A stretch of DNA of 64,000 bases from Caulobacter sp. Root343 (GTDB lineage Bacteria > Pseudomonadota > Alphaproteobacteria > Caulobacterales > Caulobacteraceae). Shown here in pieces: positions 25,834-34,461 of this stretch. Position 1 is the first letter of the stretch; each line of letters opens with the position of its first letter. The notes beneath the pieces are model-generated. The model was not told the DNA's origin, did no database searches, and saw nothing but the letters and a program-made list of their open reading frames with translations. Both the position numbers and the translations under genes were made by a program. The stretch is from contig NZ_LMDF01000007.1 in assembly GCF_001425745.1 (NCBI RefSeq), positions 186,899-250,898 of the forward strand, given 5' to 3'.

Positions 25834-26193
25834 ATGAAGTTCCAGTTCATGCTCGCCGCCGTTCTGACCGGCCTGGCGACCAGCGCCGTCGCCGCTCCCT
25901 CGGGCCAGGCGGTGTTCGAGCAGCGCTGCTCGGTCTGCCACTCGGTCCAGCCCGCGCCGGGCAAGATGGGGCCGCCCCTGGCCGGCGTCGTCGGCCGCAA
26001 GGCTGGCACGGCCGCCGGCTACGCCTATAGCGGCGCCATGAAGGCCTCGAACATCACCTGGACGCCCGAGGCGATCGACACCTTCCTCAAGGGGCCGGCG
26101 AAGCTGGTCCCCGGCACCAAGATGCTGATCGGCGCGCCTGGCCCCGAGGACCGCGCCGCCGTTATCCAGTATCTGGGCTCGCTGAAGAAGTAG
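25834..26193 (+). CDS. Small periplasmic c-type cytochrome (class I)
   Basis: The 119-aa protein has a signal peptide (about 1-20, AVAAP) and one haem site CSVCH (Cys32, Cys35, His36), with Met97 in PGTKMLIGA as the likely sixth ligand. Length and layout match mitochondrial-type cytochrome c. It follows the sugar-enzyme operon by 33 bases and lies near the GMC dehydrogenase, so it is a good candidate for that enzyme's electron acceptor. A quasi-palindromic repeat follows its stop. Confidence 0.93.
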   Translation: MKFQFMLAAVLTGLATSAVAAPSGQAVFEQRCSVCHSVQPAPGKMGPPLAGVVGRKAGTAAGYAYSGAMKASNITWTPEAIDTFLKGPAKLVPGTKMLIGAPGPEDRAAVIQYLGSLKK

Positions 26194-26206
26194 CCCATTC
26201 CCCTCT

Positions 26207-26305
26207 GTCATCCCGGCCAAGCGCGAAGCGCGCCGAGCCGGGACCGCCGGAAGCTCCGAGCTTGTTGCGGTCCCGGCTCTTCGCCGCGCTACGGCCGGGA
26301 TAACA
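26207..26305. repeat. 99-base nested quasi-palindrome between convergent genes
   Basis: The outer arms TGTCATCCCGGCC (26207 onward) and GGCCGGGATAACA (26293-26305) are near-complementary. An inner pair, GAGCCGGGACCGC (26235-26247) and GCGGTCCCGGCTC (26267-26279), is a perfect 13-bp inverted repeat around a small AAGCTC/GAGCTT hairpin. It looks like a REP/BIME-like dispersed element of the kind scattered through caulobacterial genomes and may act as a bidirectional terminator between the cytochrome and DUF1080 genes. Confidence 0.75.
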
Positions 26306-26317
26306 GGATTTGTGCCC

Positions 26318-27148
26318 TCAAGGCGCCGTCAGCTCCTGGATCTCGACGTCCTTGAACTCGATCGGATGACCCTCGCTCTGCAGGGCGATATAACCCTCCG
26401 TCACAGGTACCGCGCCGCGCGCCAGGATGTAGGGCTTGGCGCCGCCCGCCACCGTGTCGTCGGGATCCAGGGTCACGCCCGCATAGTGGTGGACGACCAC
26501 GCCGTTGATCTTGTGGAAGACCTCGCCGTTTGGCCGGACCTCGAGCTCGGCCTTGACCCAGGTTCCGTTGGGGATGGTCGGGGCGTTGGCCGACGGCGTG
26601 CAGTGCTCTTTGACCTTGGCGCCGTCGATGGTGATGGTGATGCCCGGCGTGCAGACTGCGCCGGTCGGGCGAGGGGCGTCACCGTCCTTGCCCAGCAGCT
26701 GGAACTCGACGGAGACGGGGAAAGGCTGTTCCACCGTCATGCTTTCCGGGCTTTGGCTGGCGAACATGATCCCGCTGTTGCTGCGCGCCCAGGTCGGGGT
26801 GTCCGGCAGGCCGCCTTCGGTGAGGAAGCGGTAGGAGAGGCGCAGGCGGTAGGCCTTGAACGGCGTCTTGTAGAACAGGTGGCCGAACTGGCCGTCCAGC
26901 TTGTCATAGCCGGCATAGGAGACGCGGATCACGCCGTGATCGACGACGAAGGTCTGGCGGTAGTTCTCGCCAGCCGGATGCTTGGCGACCTTCGGCGTCC
27001 AGCCGTCCAGGGTGCGGCCGTCGAAGAGCGGCTTCCAGGCGCCCGCCTTCACGTCCTGGGCGAGCGCTGGCCCGTTGGCGCCGAGCGCGAGGCCGCCCAG
27101 CAGCAATCCCACGGCGGCGCGGCGCGCCCAAACGGTCTGTTCGGTCAT
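26318..27148 (-). CDS. DUF1080 (3-keto-glycoside hydrolase-like) exported protein
   Basis: The 276-aa protein begins MTEQTVWARRAAVGLLLGG with a signal peptide that ends near ALAQ (about 32). The DUF1080 fold follows: WKPLFDGRTLDGWTPK, YRLRLSYRFLTEGG, NSGIMFASQSPE, VSVEFQLLG and IEFKDVEIQEL. I chose ATG at 27148, where the signal peptide begins; the frame extends upstream without similarity across the divergent promoter. It is divergent from the GMC oxidoreductase and is the second DUF1080 gene here, so the two may act on different linkages. Confidence 0.85.
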   Translation of the reverse strand: MTEQTVWARRAAVGLLLGGLALGANGPALAQDVKAGAWKPLFDGRTLDGWTPKVAKHPAGENYRQTFVVDHGVIRVSYAGYDKLDGQFGHLFYKTPFKAYRLRLSYRFLTEGGLPDTPTWARSNSGIMFASQSPESMTVEQPFPVSVEFQLLGKDGDAPRPTGAVCTPGITITIDGAKVKEHCTPSANAPTIPNGTWVKAELEVRPNGEVFHKINGVVVHHYAGVTLDPDDTVAGGAKPYILARGAVPVTEGYIALQSEGHPIEFKDVEIQELTAP

Positions 27149-27326
27149 GGCTTCCTTGTTCCTCCCAGGGGCGCGGCGATTTTTCAGCGAAATGCCGAGC
27201 TTTCTTGCAATGTAACCCATTTCATGGAAGCCTCCAGGCAAGAATGAAGGGTTCATCGAGGTCGGGGCGTCGTGTTGCGTAAGCATACCGGCGCGGTCCA
27301 TCGAGCGGACTGCGAAGGGAGTGAAC

Positions 27327-29075
27327 ATGGCCAATGTGAACGGCCGCGCGCGTCGGAAAAACACGTACGACGCGATCGTGGTGGGCAGTGGAATCACCGG
27401 CGGCTGGGCGGCCAAGGAGCTGACCCAGAAGGGCCTCAAGACCTTGGTGCTCGAGCGCGGTCCGATGGTCCGCCACCTCGAGGATTATCCCACCGCCGTC
27501 ATGGATCCCTGGCAGACGAAGTACCCGCAGGGACAACTGCCGCAGGACGAGCTGAACGCGCACTATGCCGTCCAGAAGCGCACCGGCTACACGATGACGG
27601 AGTATACCAAGCACTTCTTCGTCCGCGACGACCAGAACCCCTATACCGAGGAAAGCCGCTACGACTGGATCCGCGGCTATCACGTGGGCGGCCGGTCGCT
27701 GACCTGGGGGCGCCAGAGCTATCGCCACAGCCCGATCGACTTCGAGGCCAACGCCCGTGAAGGGATCGGCGTCGATTGGCCGATCCGCTACGAGGAGCTC
27801 GCGCCCTGGTACGAGCATGTCGAGCGCTTCATCGGGGTCTCCGGCCAGGCCGAGGGCCTTCCTCAGCTTCCCGACGGCCACTACCAGCCGCCCATGGAGA
27901 TGAACTGCGTCGAGAAGGCCTTCAAGGCCAAGTCCGAGGCGCGCTTCCCCGAGCGGCGGGTCACCATCGGCCGCGCCGCGCACCTGACCGAGCCGACCGA
28001 GGAGCAGCTCAGCCTGGGCCGCACCAAGTGCCAGTACCGCAACATGTGTATCCGCGGCTGTCCGTTCGGCGCCTATTACAGCTCGAACTCCGGGGGGCTG
28101 ATCGCGGCCGAGCGCACCGGCAACATGGTGATCCGGCCCGCCTCGATCGTCACCTCGCTGATCTATGACGAGAAGGCGGGCAAGGCGACCGGGGTTCGCA
28201 TCCTCGACGCGAACACGCGCCAGGAGGAAGAGTTCTACGCCGACGTCGTGTTCCTGTGCGCCTCGGCCTTCAACTCGGCCTGGATCATGATGAACTCAAC
28301 CAGTTCGCGGTTCCCGAACGGCTTCGGCAATGGCAGCGACCAGTTGGGCCGCAACGTCATGGACCACCACCTGGGCGTCGGCGCCAGCGGCGAGGCGCCC
28401 GAGTTCGCCGACATGTACTATTCCGGCCGCCGGCCAAACGGCATCTATGTGCCGCGCTTCCGCAACCTCGGCGACGCCGCGACCAAGCGGAACGACTACC
28501 TGCGTGGCTTCGGCTACCAGGGCGGCGCCGGCCGCTCGGGGTGGGATCGCGACCTTGGCAATCGCGCCACCGCCGACCGAGGCTTCGGGGCCGCGCGCAA
28601 GGCCGCGCTCACCCAGCCGGGCCCGTGGACCATGGGACTGGGCGGCTTCGGCGAGATCCTGCCGTATGAGGACAACCGCATCACCCTCAACCACGGCGTC
28701 AAGGACGAGTTCGGCCTGCCGACCCTGTCGATGAACGTCACCATCCGCGAGAACGAAATCGCCATGCGCCGCGACATGCAGACCGCCGCGGCGGAAATGC
28801 TGGAGGCGGCGGGCTTCAAGAACGTCAAAGGCCGCGACGACGGATACGCCCCCGGCCTGGGCATCCACGAGATGGGCACGGCGCGCATGGGCCGCGATCC
28901 CAAAACCTCGGTGCTGAACGCCCACAACCAGGTCCATGAGTGCAAGAACGTCTATGTCACCGACGGGGCGGCGATGACCTCGGCCTCGTGCGTGAACCCG
29001 TCCCTGACCTATATGGCGCTGACCGCGCGGGCCGCCGACCATGCGGTCCAGGCGCGCAAGAGGGGAGAGCTGTGA
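27327..29075 (+). CDS. GMC-family oxidoreductase, glucoside 3-dehydrogenase-like large subunit
   Basis: The 582-aa flavoprotein has an N-terminal Rossmann motif (AIVVGSGITGGWAAKEL), RGYHVGGRSLTWGRQSYR, a Cys-rich CQYRNMCIRGCPFGAYYSS segment, and the C-terminal GIHEMGTARMG and NPSLTYMALTARAA signatures of the membrane-linked GMC subgroup. It matches the large subunit of glucoside 3-dehydrogenases, similar to the GMC enzyme reported to be needed for lactose use in C. crescentus. ATG 27327 is preferred to GTG 27321 because GAAGGGA lies six bases before it. The stop overlaps the next ATG. It has no export signal of its own, so it probably leaves with its Tat partner. Confidence 0.9.
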   Translation: MANVNGRARRKNTYDAIVVGSGITGGWAAKELTQKGLKTLVLERGPMVRHLEDYPTAVMDPWQTKYPQGQLPQDELNAHYAVQKRTGYTMTEYTKHFFVRDDQNPYTEESRYDWIRGYHVGGRSLTWGRQSYRHSPIDFEANAREGIGVDWPIRYEELAPWYEHVERFIGVSGQAEGLPQLPDGHYQPPMEMNCVEKAFKAKSEARFPERRVTIGRAAHLTEPTEEQLSLGRTKCQYRNMCIRGCPFGAYYSSNSGGLIAAERTGNMVIRPASIVTSLIYDEKAGKATGVRILDANTRQEEEFYADVVFLCASAFNSAWIMMNSTSSRFPNGFGNGSDQLGRNVMDHHLGVGASGEAPEFADMYYSGRRPNGIYVPRFRNLGDAATKRNDYLRGFGYQGGAGRSGWDRDLGNRATADRGFGAARKAALTQPGPWTMGLGGFGEILPYEDNRITLNHGVKDEFGLPTLSMNVTIRENEIAMRRDMQTAAAEMLEAAGFKNVKGRDDGYAPGLGIHEMGTARMGRDPKTSVLNAHNQVHECKNVYVTDGAAMTSASCVNPSLTYMALTARAADHAVQARKRGEL

Positions 29076-29650
29076 TGCTGAGCCGACGCGACACGATCCG
29101 CGGCCTGGCCCTGACGGTCGGGCTGGCGACGACCGGTTGGGCCGAGCGCGCCATGGCGGCCGCGCCGGCGCCGGCGACCTTGGCCTGGACTCCCACGGCC
29201 CTGACGCAGGACCAGGCCCGCCTGGTCGACGTGGTGGCCGAACTGATCATTCCCGCCACCGACACCCCCGGCGCCCGCGACGCCGGCGTGCCGCAGTTCA
29301 TCGACCGCACCGTGGCCACCTATTACAACAAGGGACAGGCGGAGCGGTTCGTGGCGGGACTGACCCGCATCGACGCCGACGCCCGCGCCACCCATGGCGA
29401 CGCCTTCGTCGCGCTGACGCCGCAGCAGCAGGTCGAGCAGTTGACCCGCTATGACCAGGAAGCCACGGCCGCTCGGGCCCAAACCCCCGCGGAGCCGCAC
29501 TTCTTCCCGGCTCTCGAGGACCTGGTGACCGTGGGCTACTTCACGTCCGAGCCCGGGGCGACGGTGGCGCTGAAATACGAGCCCGTGCCCGGGGCCTATC
29601 ATGGCTGCGTGCCGCTGGCGGAGATCGGCCGCGCCTGGGCCCTGCGGTAG
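29075..29650 (+). CDS. Gluconate 2-dehydrogenase subunit 3-like protein (Tat-exported small subunit)
   Basis: The 191-aa protein starts MLSRRDTIRGLALTVGLATT, a twin-arginine signal. The body (LVDVVAELIIPATDTPGARDAGVPQFIDRT) is typical of the subunit-3 family that accompanies GMC dehydrogenases and carries them across the membrane. The ATG overlaps the large subunit's TGA by one base, so the subunits are co-translated. This strongly supports a periplasmic sugar dehydrogenase complex using the nearby cytochrome c. Confidence 0.9.
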   Translation: MLSRRDTIRGLALTVGLATTGWAERAMAAAPAPATLAWTPTALTQDQARLVDVVAELIIPATDTPGARDAGVPQFIDRTVATYYNKGQAERFVAGLTRIDADARATHGDAFVALTPQQQVEQLTRYDQEATAARAQTPAEPHFFPALEDLVTVGYFTSEPGATVALKYEPVPGAYHGCVPLAEIGRAWALR

Positions 29651-29665
29651 CGACAGCGCGCGGCG

Positions 29666-31759
29666 TTAGCGCTGCTCGATGATCGCCACGCCCCAGGGCG
29701 GCAGGTCCAGCGCGGCGCCGTCCTTCACCGGACGGCCAGACAGCAGTTCGGTCCCGCCGCCCAGACCTTTGGTCACCTGTTGCGGCGAGGCTGAATAGTT
29801 CAGGACGTAGCGAACGGCGCGCCCGTCCGGCAGCGTCCCGCCACGAACGATGAGCGGAAACCGCGTCTCGGGGATCTCGACGCCGGCGCGTTTGACCTCG
29901 CCCGCGAGGATCTTCTCGATCGTCGCGTCGGTCGGCATGAAGCCGACATAGCTGACCTCGCCCCGGCCATAGGCGTTGCGCGTCATCGCCGCATAGGCCG
30001 GCCAGGACGGATGCTTGTAGCGCGCCACCACGGTCGCGGTCGTCGGGGTCAGGAACTCCATCCACCAGCGGGCCGTGTTGTCCTTGTCGCCGACGCCGAA
30101 CGGGTCGCCGTCCAGGCTGACGCCCTCGGGCTTGGTGAACTGCTCGTAGCGCACGCCCGCCGCCTCGGTGATCCCGCCCGGCTGGGGCGTGTAGCGCACC
30201 TTGGTGTTCTCGTCCGAGAAGCCGCTCTTGAACGTGTAGATCAGGTGGCCGCCGGCCTTGGCGTAGGCGTTCAGCCGCTCGATCTCGGCGTCGCTGGCGG
30301 CGTAGAGCGCCGGGACGACGATCAGCTTGTAGTCGCTAAGCGGCGTGGCGGACGACGGCGACAGGATGTCGACCTCGACGTTCATGCGATAGAGCGCGTC
30401 GTAGAACGGCCGCATGACGTCGTTGTAGCCGATGTCCGGGTTGATCTTGAACGCGTCGAAGCCGCTCAGCGCGGTGTTGCTGACATAGAGCGCCACGCGA
30501 TTGCGCTTCTTCATGTTGACCAGTTTCGGGCCCAGCCGCTTAAGGTCCGCGCCGATGGTCTTGGCTTCCTCGTAGACCGCGTTGGGCCGGTAGTCCTGCG
30601 AGAGCACGCCGCGCCAGTAGGTCTCGATGGCGTTGGCCGTGCTGGCCCAGTGCCAGTACTCGACCATGTTGGCGCCGGAGGCCAGGTGGCTGAAGGCCTG
30701 CAGCCGCAACTGGCCGGGGTAGGGCGTCCATTCGGGGAAGCCCTGAGCCTCGGTTTCCAGCACCAGATAGTTCTGTCCGTCGCGCATCGAGCGGGTCAGG
30801 TCGCCGCCGAAGGCGATCTCGGCGCCGGTCAGCTTGTCCTGGCTGGGGTGGTAGATGTCGATGCCGGCGACGTCGAGCGCCTTGGCCGCCTTCCAATGAT
30901 CGACCTCGGGCTGGACGCCGAACGAGTGCCCGCGCCAGGCGAGGTCGAAATTGTGGGTGATGAACTGCCCGGGCCGGGCATGGGCGCGCACGAGGTCGGT
31001 CTGCCAGGCCAGGAAATCGGTGACCAGGTCGCGCTGGAACTGCGCGAAGGCGTTGGAGAGGCTGGCGTTGATCGAGCCGTTGACCGACGGGAAGTCCTCC
31101 CAGCGGTTGATGCGGTTGCTCCAGTAGTCGAGGCCGTAGGCCTTGTTCATCGCCTCGAGATCGGGCCAGCGACGCTTCATGGTCTCCACGAAGGCGGCCT
31201 GCACATTGGGGCCGCTGGTCTTGTAGGCCTTGGTCTCGTTGTCGACCTGATAGCCGATGACGGCCGGATGGTCCTTCACGTGATCGACCAGGGCGACGAT
31301 CACCCGCTCGGCCGCCCGGCGGTAGTCGGGGTCGGTGATGTCCATGTTCTGCCGCCAGCCGTACTCCGCGCGGCCCTTGGGCGTCACCACCAGGACATTG
31401 GGATGCTCGCGCGCCAGCCAGGTGGGGACGGCGTAGGTCGGCGTGCCGACGATGACCTTGATCCCGTGCCGCTGCATCGCCGCCAGCATCCGGTCGACGT
31501 GGCTGAAGTCGTAGACCCCTGGCTGGGGCTCGAGCGTGCCCCAGGTGGATTCGGCGATCCGGACGACGGTGATCCCCGCCGCCTGCATCATCCGGGCGTC
31601 CTCCTCGACACGGTCGGTCGGCGTGTATTCGTCGTAGTAGGCGACGCCGAACAGGATGGTGTCGGGAAGCTTGGCGGCGGCGGAGGCGGTCCCTTCGCCT
31701 CCCAGCGCAAACAAGAGCGCGAGCGCCGCGGCGCACAGGCGTCGATCGAGTTTGAGCAT
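29666..31759 (-). CDS. GH42 beta-galactosidase, exported
   Basis: The 697-aa protein has a signal peptide (about 1-28, ending ASAAA), then a GH42 barrel: GVAYYDEYTP, the acid/base Glu175 in GYQVDNETKAY and the nucleophile Glu335 in LVLETEAQG. A trimerisation/glutamine-amidotransferase-like domain (about 400-600) and a small C-terminal beta domain follow. ATG at 31759 has a GGAGG ribosome site; the long open frame upstream is antisense to the GH39 gene and is not coding. It removes beta-galactosyl ends, for example from pectic galactan or arabinogalactan. It is divergent from the GH39 gene. Confidence 0.93.
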   Translation of the reverse strand: MLKLDRRLCAAALALLFALGGEGTASAAAKLPDTILFGVAYYDEYTPTDRVEEDARMMQAAGITVVRIAESTWGTLEPQPGVYDFSHVDRMLAAMQRHGIKVIVGTPTYAVPTWLAREHPNVLVVTPKGRAEYGWRQNMDITDPDYRRAAERVIVALVDHVKDHPAVIGYQVDNETKAYKTSGPNVQAAFVETMKRRWPDLEAMNKAYGLDYWSNRINRWEDFPSVNGSINASLSNAFAQFQRDLVTDFLAWQTDLVRAHARPGQFITHNFDLAWRGHSFGVQPEVDHWKAAKALDVAGIDIYHPSQDKLTGAEIAFGGDLTRSMRDGQNYLVLETEAQGFPEWTPYPGQLRLQAFSHLASGANMVEYWHWASTANAIETYWRGVLSQDYRPNAVYEEAKTIGADLKRLGPKLVNMKKRNRVALYVSNTALSGFDAFKINPDIGYNDVMRPFYDALYRMNVEVDILSPSSATPLSDYKLIVVPALYAASDAEIERLNAYAKAGGHLIYTFKSGFSDENTKVRYTPQPGGITEAAGVRYEQFTKPEGVSLDGDPFGVGDKDNTARWWMEFLTPTTATVVARYKHPSWPAYAAMTRNAYGRGEVSYVGFMPTDATIEKILAGEVKRAGVEIPETRFPLIVRGGTLPDGRAVRYVLNYSASPQQVTKGLGGGTELLSGRPVKDGAALDLPPWGVAIIEQR

Positions 31760-31776
31760 GCCGGCCTCCCTTATTA

Positions 31777-31787
31777 TTGTCTGACTA
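31777..31787. promoter_or_regulatory. Candidate operator TTGTCTGACTA upstream of GH42
   Basis: This 11-mer matches the palindrome TTGTC-N-GACAA at all but one position and lies 17 bases upstream of the GH42 start, embedded in AT-rich sequence. Similar sites occur at 31889 and 11595. The shared factor, if any, is unknown. Confidence 0.4.
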
Positions 31788-31888
31788 ATAGCCGCCGGCC
31801 GTGTTGGCAAGCTGGCGGCGACCCTTTGTCTTCGCCGTACGCGGGCGACGGAGGCAACCGCGACGCTCGAGCTTGGCCAGCTTGCCTT

Positions 31889-31899
31889 TTGTCTTACAA
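31889..31899. promoter_or_regulatory. Candidate operator TTGTCTTACAA upstream of GH39
   Basis: This 11-mer differs from TTGTC-N-GACAA by one base and lies about 80 bases before the GH39 start, in the 219-base divergent GH42/GH39 gap. It pairs with the site at 31777. Function is inferred from recurrence and position only. Confidence 0.4.
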
Positions 31900-31978
31900 T
31901 TGCGGTGGCCGGCGCGATCATCCGTGCTAGGTCATGGCGAAGGGCGTCAGGCAAGACGCCGATCGGGAGGGCGGAGAC

Positions 31979-33673
31979 ATGCGCAGGACTGTCGGTGTTG
32001 GGCTGTTGACGGCCCTGTTGTCGGCCGGATCGCCGGCTTTCGCCCAGGCGCCCGCCGCCATCCCGGTGGCCATCACCGTCGACGCCGCCAAGCCGATGGG
32101 CGAGTTGCGGCCGATCTGGCGGTTCTTCGGGGCCGACGAGCCGAACTACGCGACCATGAAGGACGGCCGCAAGCTGCTGGACCACCTGGGCGCGCTGAAG
32201 CCCAAGGCGGTCTATTTCCGCACCCACAACCTGCTGAACACCGGCGACGGCACGCCCGCGCTGAAGTGGGGCAGCACCAATGTCTATACCGAGGACGCCG
32301 ACGGCCGCCCGGTCTACAATTGGACGATCCTGGACCGCCTGTTCGACACCTACCTGGCCAAGGGCGTGCGGCCCTATGTCCAGATCGGTTTTATGCCCCA
32401 AGCGCTGTCGACCCACCCGGAGCCCTACCAGCACGCTTGGCGGCCGGGCTTCGACTACAACCTGATCAGCGGCGGCTGGGGCTATCCGCCCAAGGACTAC
32501 GACAAGTGGTCCGAGCTGGCCTATCAGTGGGTCCGCCACTGCGTCGAGCGCTACGGCCAGGCCGAGGTCGAGACCTGGTATTTCGAGGTCTGGAACGAGC
32601 CGAACGGACCCGCCTATTGGAAGGGCACGCCGCAGGAATTCCAAAAGCTGCACGACTACGCGGTCGCCGGCGTCCGGCGGGCGCTGCCCACCGCCAAGGT
32701 CGGCGGACCGGACGTGGCCGGCAGCGGCGGTCAGTTCATGGAGGACTTCCTCACCCACATCTCGGACGGGACCAACTACGCGACCGGCCAGAAGGGCACG
32801 CCGACCGACTTCCTGGCCTTCCACGCCAAGGGCTCGCCGCGCTTCGTCGACGGCCACATCCAGATGGGGATCGCCACGCAGCTCGCCGGTATCGACAAGG
32901 GCTTCAGCATGATCGCCGCGCGGCCGGCGCTGAAGGCCAAGCCGATCGTGATCGGCGAGTCCGACCCCGAAGGCTGCGCCGCCTGCCAGGGGCCCAGCTT
33001 CAGCTACCGAAACGGCACGGTCTATTCCAGCTACACCGCCGCCAGCTTCGCCCGTAAGCACGACCTGGCCGCCAAGCGCGGCGTCACCCTGGATGGCGCC
33101 CTGACCTGGGCCTTCGAGTTCGAGGACCAGCCCTATTTCGCGGGCTTCCGGCAGCTGTCCAGCAACGGCCTGGACCTGGCGGTGGTCAATGTGTTCCGGA
33201 TGTTCAGTCTGATGGGCCCCGAGCGGGTCGAGGCGACCAGTTCCGGTCAGATCCCGCTGGACGAGATCATCGCCAAGGGCGTGCGAGGGCGTCCCGACGT
33301 CGGGGCCCTGGCCAGCCTCGGGGCCGACCGCCTGGCGGTCATGGTCTGGAACTATCACGACGACGACGTGCCGGGGCCGGCGGCGGACGTCCAGCTGGTC
33401 CTCAAGAACCTGCCGCGCGCCTTCGCTGGGGCCAAACTGGTCCAGTACCGGGTCGACGAGGACCACGGCAATGTCTACGGCGCTTGGCGACGGATGGGCT
33501 CGCCGATGGCCCCGACCAAGGCGCAGTACGACGCTCTGGAGGCGGCCAGCGGCCTGACCACGATCGACACCGCGCCGCCCTCGCGCGCCAAGGACGGGTT
33601 GACGCTGACGTTCCAGCTGCCGCGTCAGGGGGTGTCGCTGCTGGTGCTGGAGAAGCCGGGGTCTCGGCCGTAG
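31979..33673 (+). CDS. GH39-like glycoside hydrolase, exported
   Basis: The 564-aa protein has a signal peptide (about 1-23, AFAQA). The clan GH-A barrel carries the acid/base Glu207 in FEVWNEPNG and the likely nucleophile Glu327 in KPIVIGESDPEG, preceded by VYFRTHNLLNTGDG, typical of GH39 beta-xylosidases and related enzymes. I chose ATG at 31979 with its GGGAGGGCGGAG ribosome site and signal peptide, rather than an ATG 45 bases upstream. The substrate could be a xyloside, an arabinoside or another beta-glycoside. The divergent GH42 suggests joint work on hemicellulose or pectic side chains. Confidence 0.88.
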   Translation: MRRTVGVGLLTALLSAGSPAFAQAPAAIPVAITVDAAKPMGELRPIWRFFGADEPNYATMKDGRKLLDHLGALKPKAVYFRTHNLLNTGDGTPALKWGSTNVYTEDADGRPVYNWTILDRLFDTYLAKGVRPYVQIGFMPQALSTHPEPYQHAWRPGFDYNLISGGWGYPPKDYDKWSELAYQWVRHCVERYGQAEVETWYFEVWNEPNGPAYWKGTPQEFQKLHDYAVAGVRRALPTAKVGGPDVAGSGGQFMEDFLTHISDGTNYATGQKGTPTDFLAFHAKGSPRFVDGHIQMGIATQLAGIDKGFSMIAARPALKAKPIVIGESDPEGCAACQGPSFSYRNGTVYSSYTAASFARKHDLAAKRGVTLDGALTWAFEFEDQPYFAGFRQLSSNGLDLAVVNVFRMFSLMGPERVEATSSGQIPLDEIIAKGVRGRPDVGALASLGADRLAVMVWNYHDDDVPGPAADVQLVLKNLPRAFAGAKLVQYRVDEDHGNVYGAWRRMGSPMAPTKAQYDALEAASGLTTIDTAPPSRAKDGLTLTFQLPRQGVSLLVLEKPGSRP

Positions 33674-33709
33674 GCGGAGGTTTTCCACCCAAGCGAGGCC
33701 GCCCGCCAG

Positions 33710-33898
33710 AATCCCTCTCTCATGGAGAGAGGGAGGGGCCCGCCGCCGCAGGCGGTGGGAGGGTGAGTGGGTAGGCGAAGCCCCTGGACGATCTTGGCGC
33801 TGTCGAGGGACTCAGTGCCGGCACGCCGGCTGAGGGTGTAACCACTCACCCTCCCACGCTTCGCGTGGGCCCCTCCCTCTCTCTCAGAGAGAGGGATT
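33710..33898. repeat. Long inverted repeat with hairpin arms
   Basis: AATCCCTCTCTC (33710-33721) pairs with GAGAGAGGGATT (33887-33898), and GTGGGAGGGTGAGTGG (33755-33770) pairs with CCACTCACCCTCCCAC (33842-33857), around a loop of about 70 bases. Each arm also contains a local GAGAG hairpin. It looks like a pair of oppositely oriented dispersed intergenic repeats. It lies just after the GH39 gene and may end its transcript. Confidence 0.75.
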
Positions 33899-34358
33899 CA
33901 CGGGGCGACCACGGGGATTGAGGGCGCTGTATCCCCGGCGTTCGCGAAACCGAACCCAGCGATTTCAACCGCTTCTCACTTTTACGCGCCGCTGAATGAT
34001 CCGCGTTCAAAACCCCCGCACAATCATCGCTGTCCCCGTCGCAAGGGGAGGGCGCTTGGATCCGGCCCGAAGCGGCGATGGGGATAGGTTGAGCGGGGCC
34101 GCTGGCGGTCCCCGGCGGCCTCGCCAGGTCGCGCGGCTTACTCTTTAGGAGCGCGTGCGAGTGGCGGGGTCGTCCGGGACCAAATCGTCAGCGGAGCGAC
34201 AGGGCGGTGATCGTACAAGCCGCCTATCGTGGATCGCCGAGCTGGAGACGGAATAGCCGATCCAGTTGGTCCAATCCGGGTTCGCCCGGCCGCTCCGTCG
34301 CCTCCCCACCTAACTTCAGCGGATCGCCGCGTGAAGCCGATGTCACTTGCCCCCACCT
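33899..34358. other. Non-coding spacer
   Basis: I see no supportable gene, RNA or mobile element in this stretch. Short open frames on both strands lack ribosome sites and protein-like composition. It separates the accessory carbohydrate region from the parE side. Confidence 0.5.
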
Positions 34359-34426
34359 GACCACGCTCCGCGTGGTCGTCCGCCCCCGGAGGGGGCGGAA
34401 GGATGACCTTCTTCCCCCTCCGGGGG
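34359..34426. repeat. Cluster of GC-rich hairpins downstream of parE
   Basis: Three hairpins lie close together: GACCACGC-TCC-GCGTGGTC (34359-34377), TCCGCCCCC/GGGGGCGGA (34379-34399) and CCCCC-TCC-GGGGG (34414-34426). They resemble other dispersed intergenic repeats in this genome and may terminate parE transcription, although there is no T-tract. Confidence 0.6.
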
Positions 34427-34461
34427 AGGAGCGCGAAGCGCGGAGGGGGCCAGTGATGAAC

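Noticed and set aside
31760..33688. N-terminal extension of the GH42 frame through the GH39 gene on the minus strand
   Set aside because: The extension is antisense to GH39; the signal peptide and ribosome site place the GH42 start at 31759.
34138..34356. Short minus-strand frame in the spacer after GH39
   Set aside because: No ribosome site, no similarity, and it overlaps GC-rich hairpin repeats.
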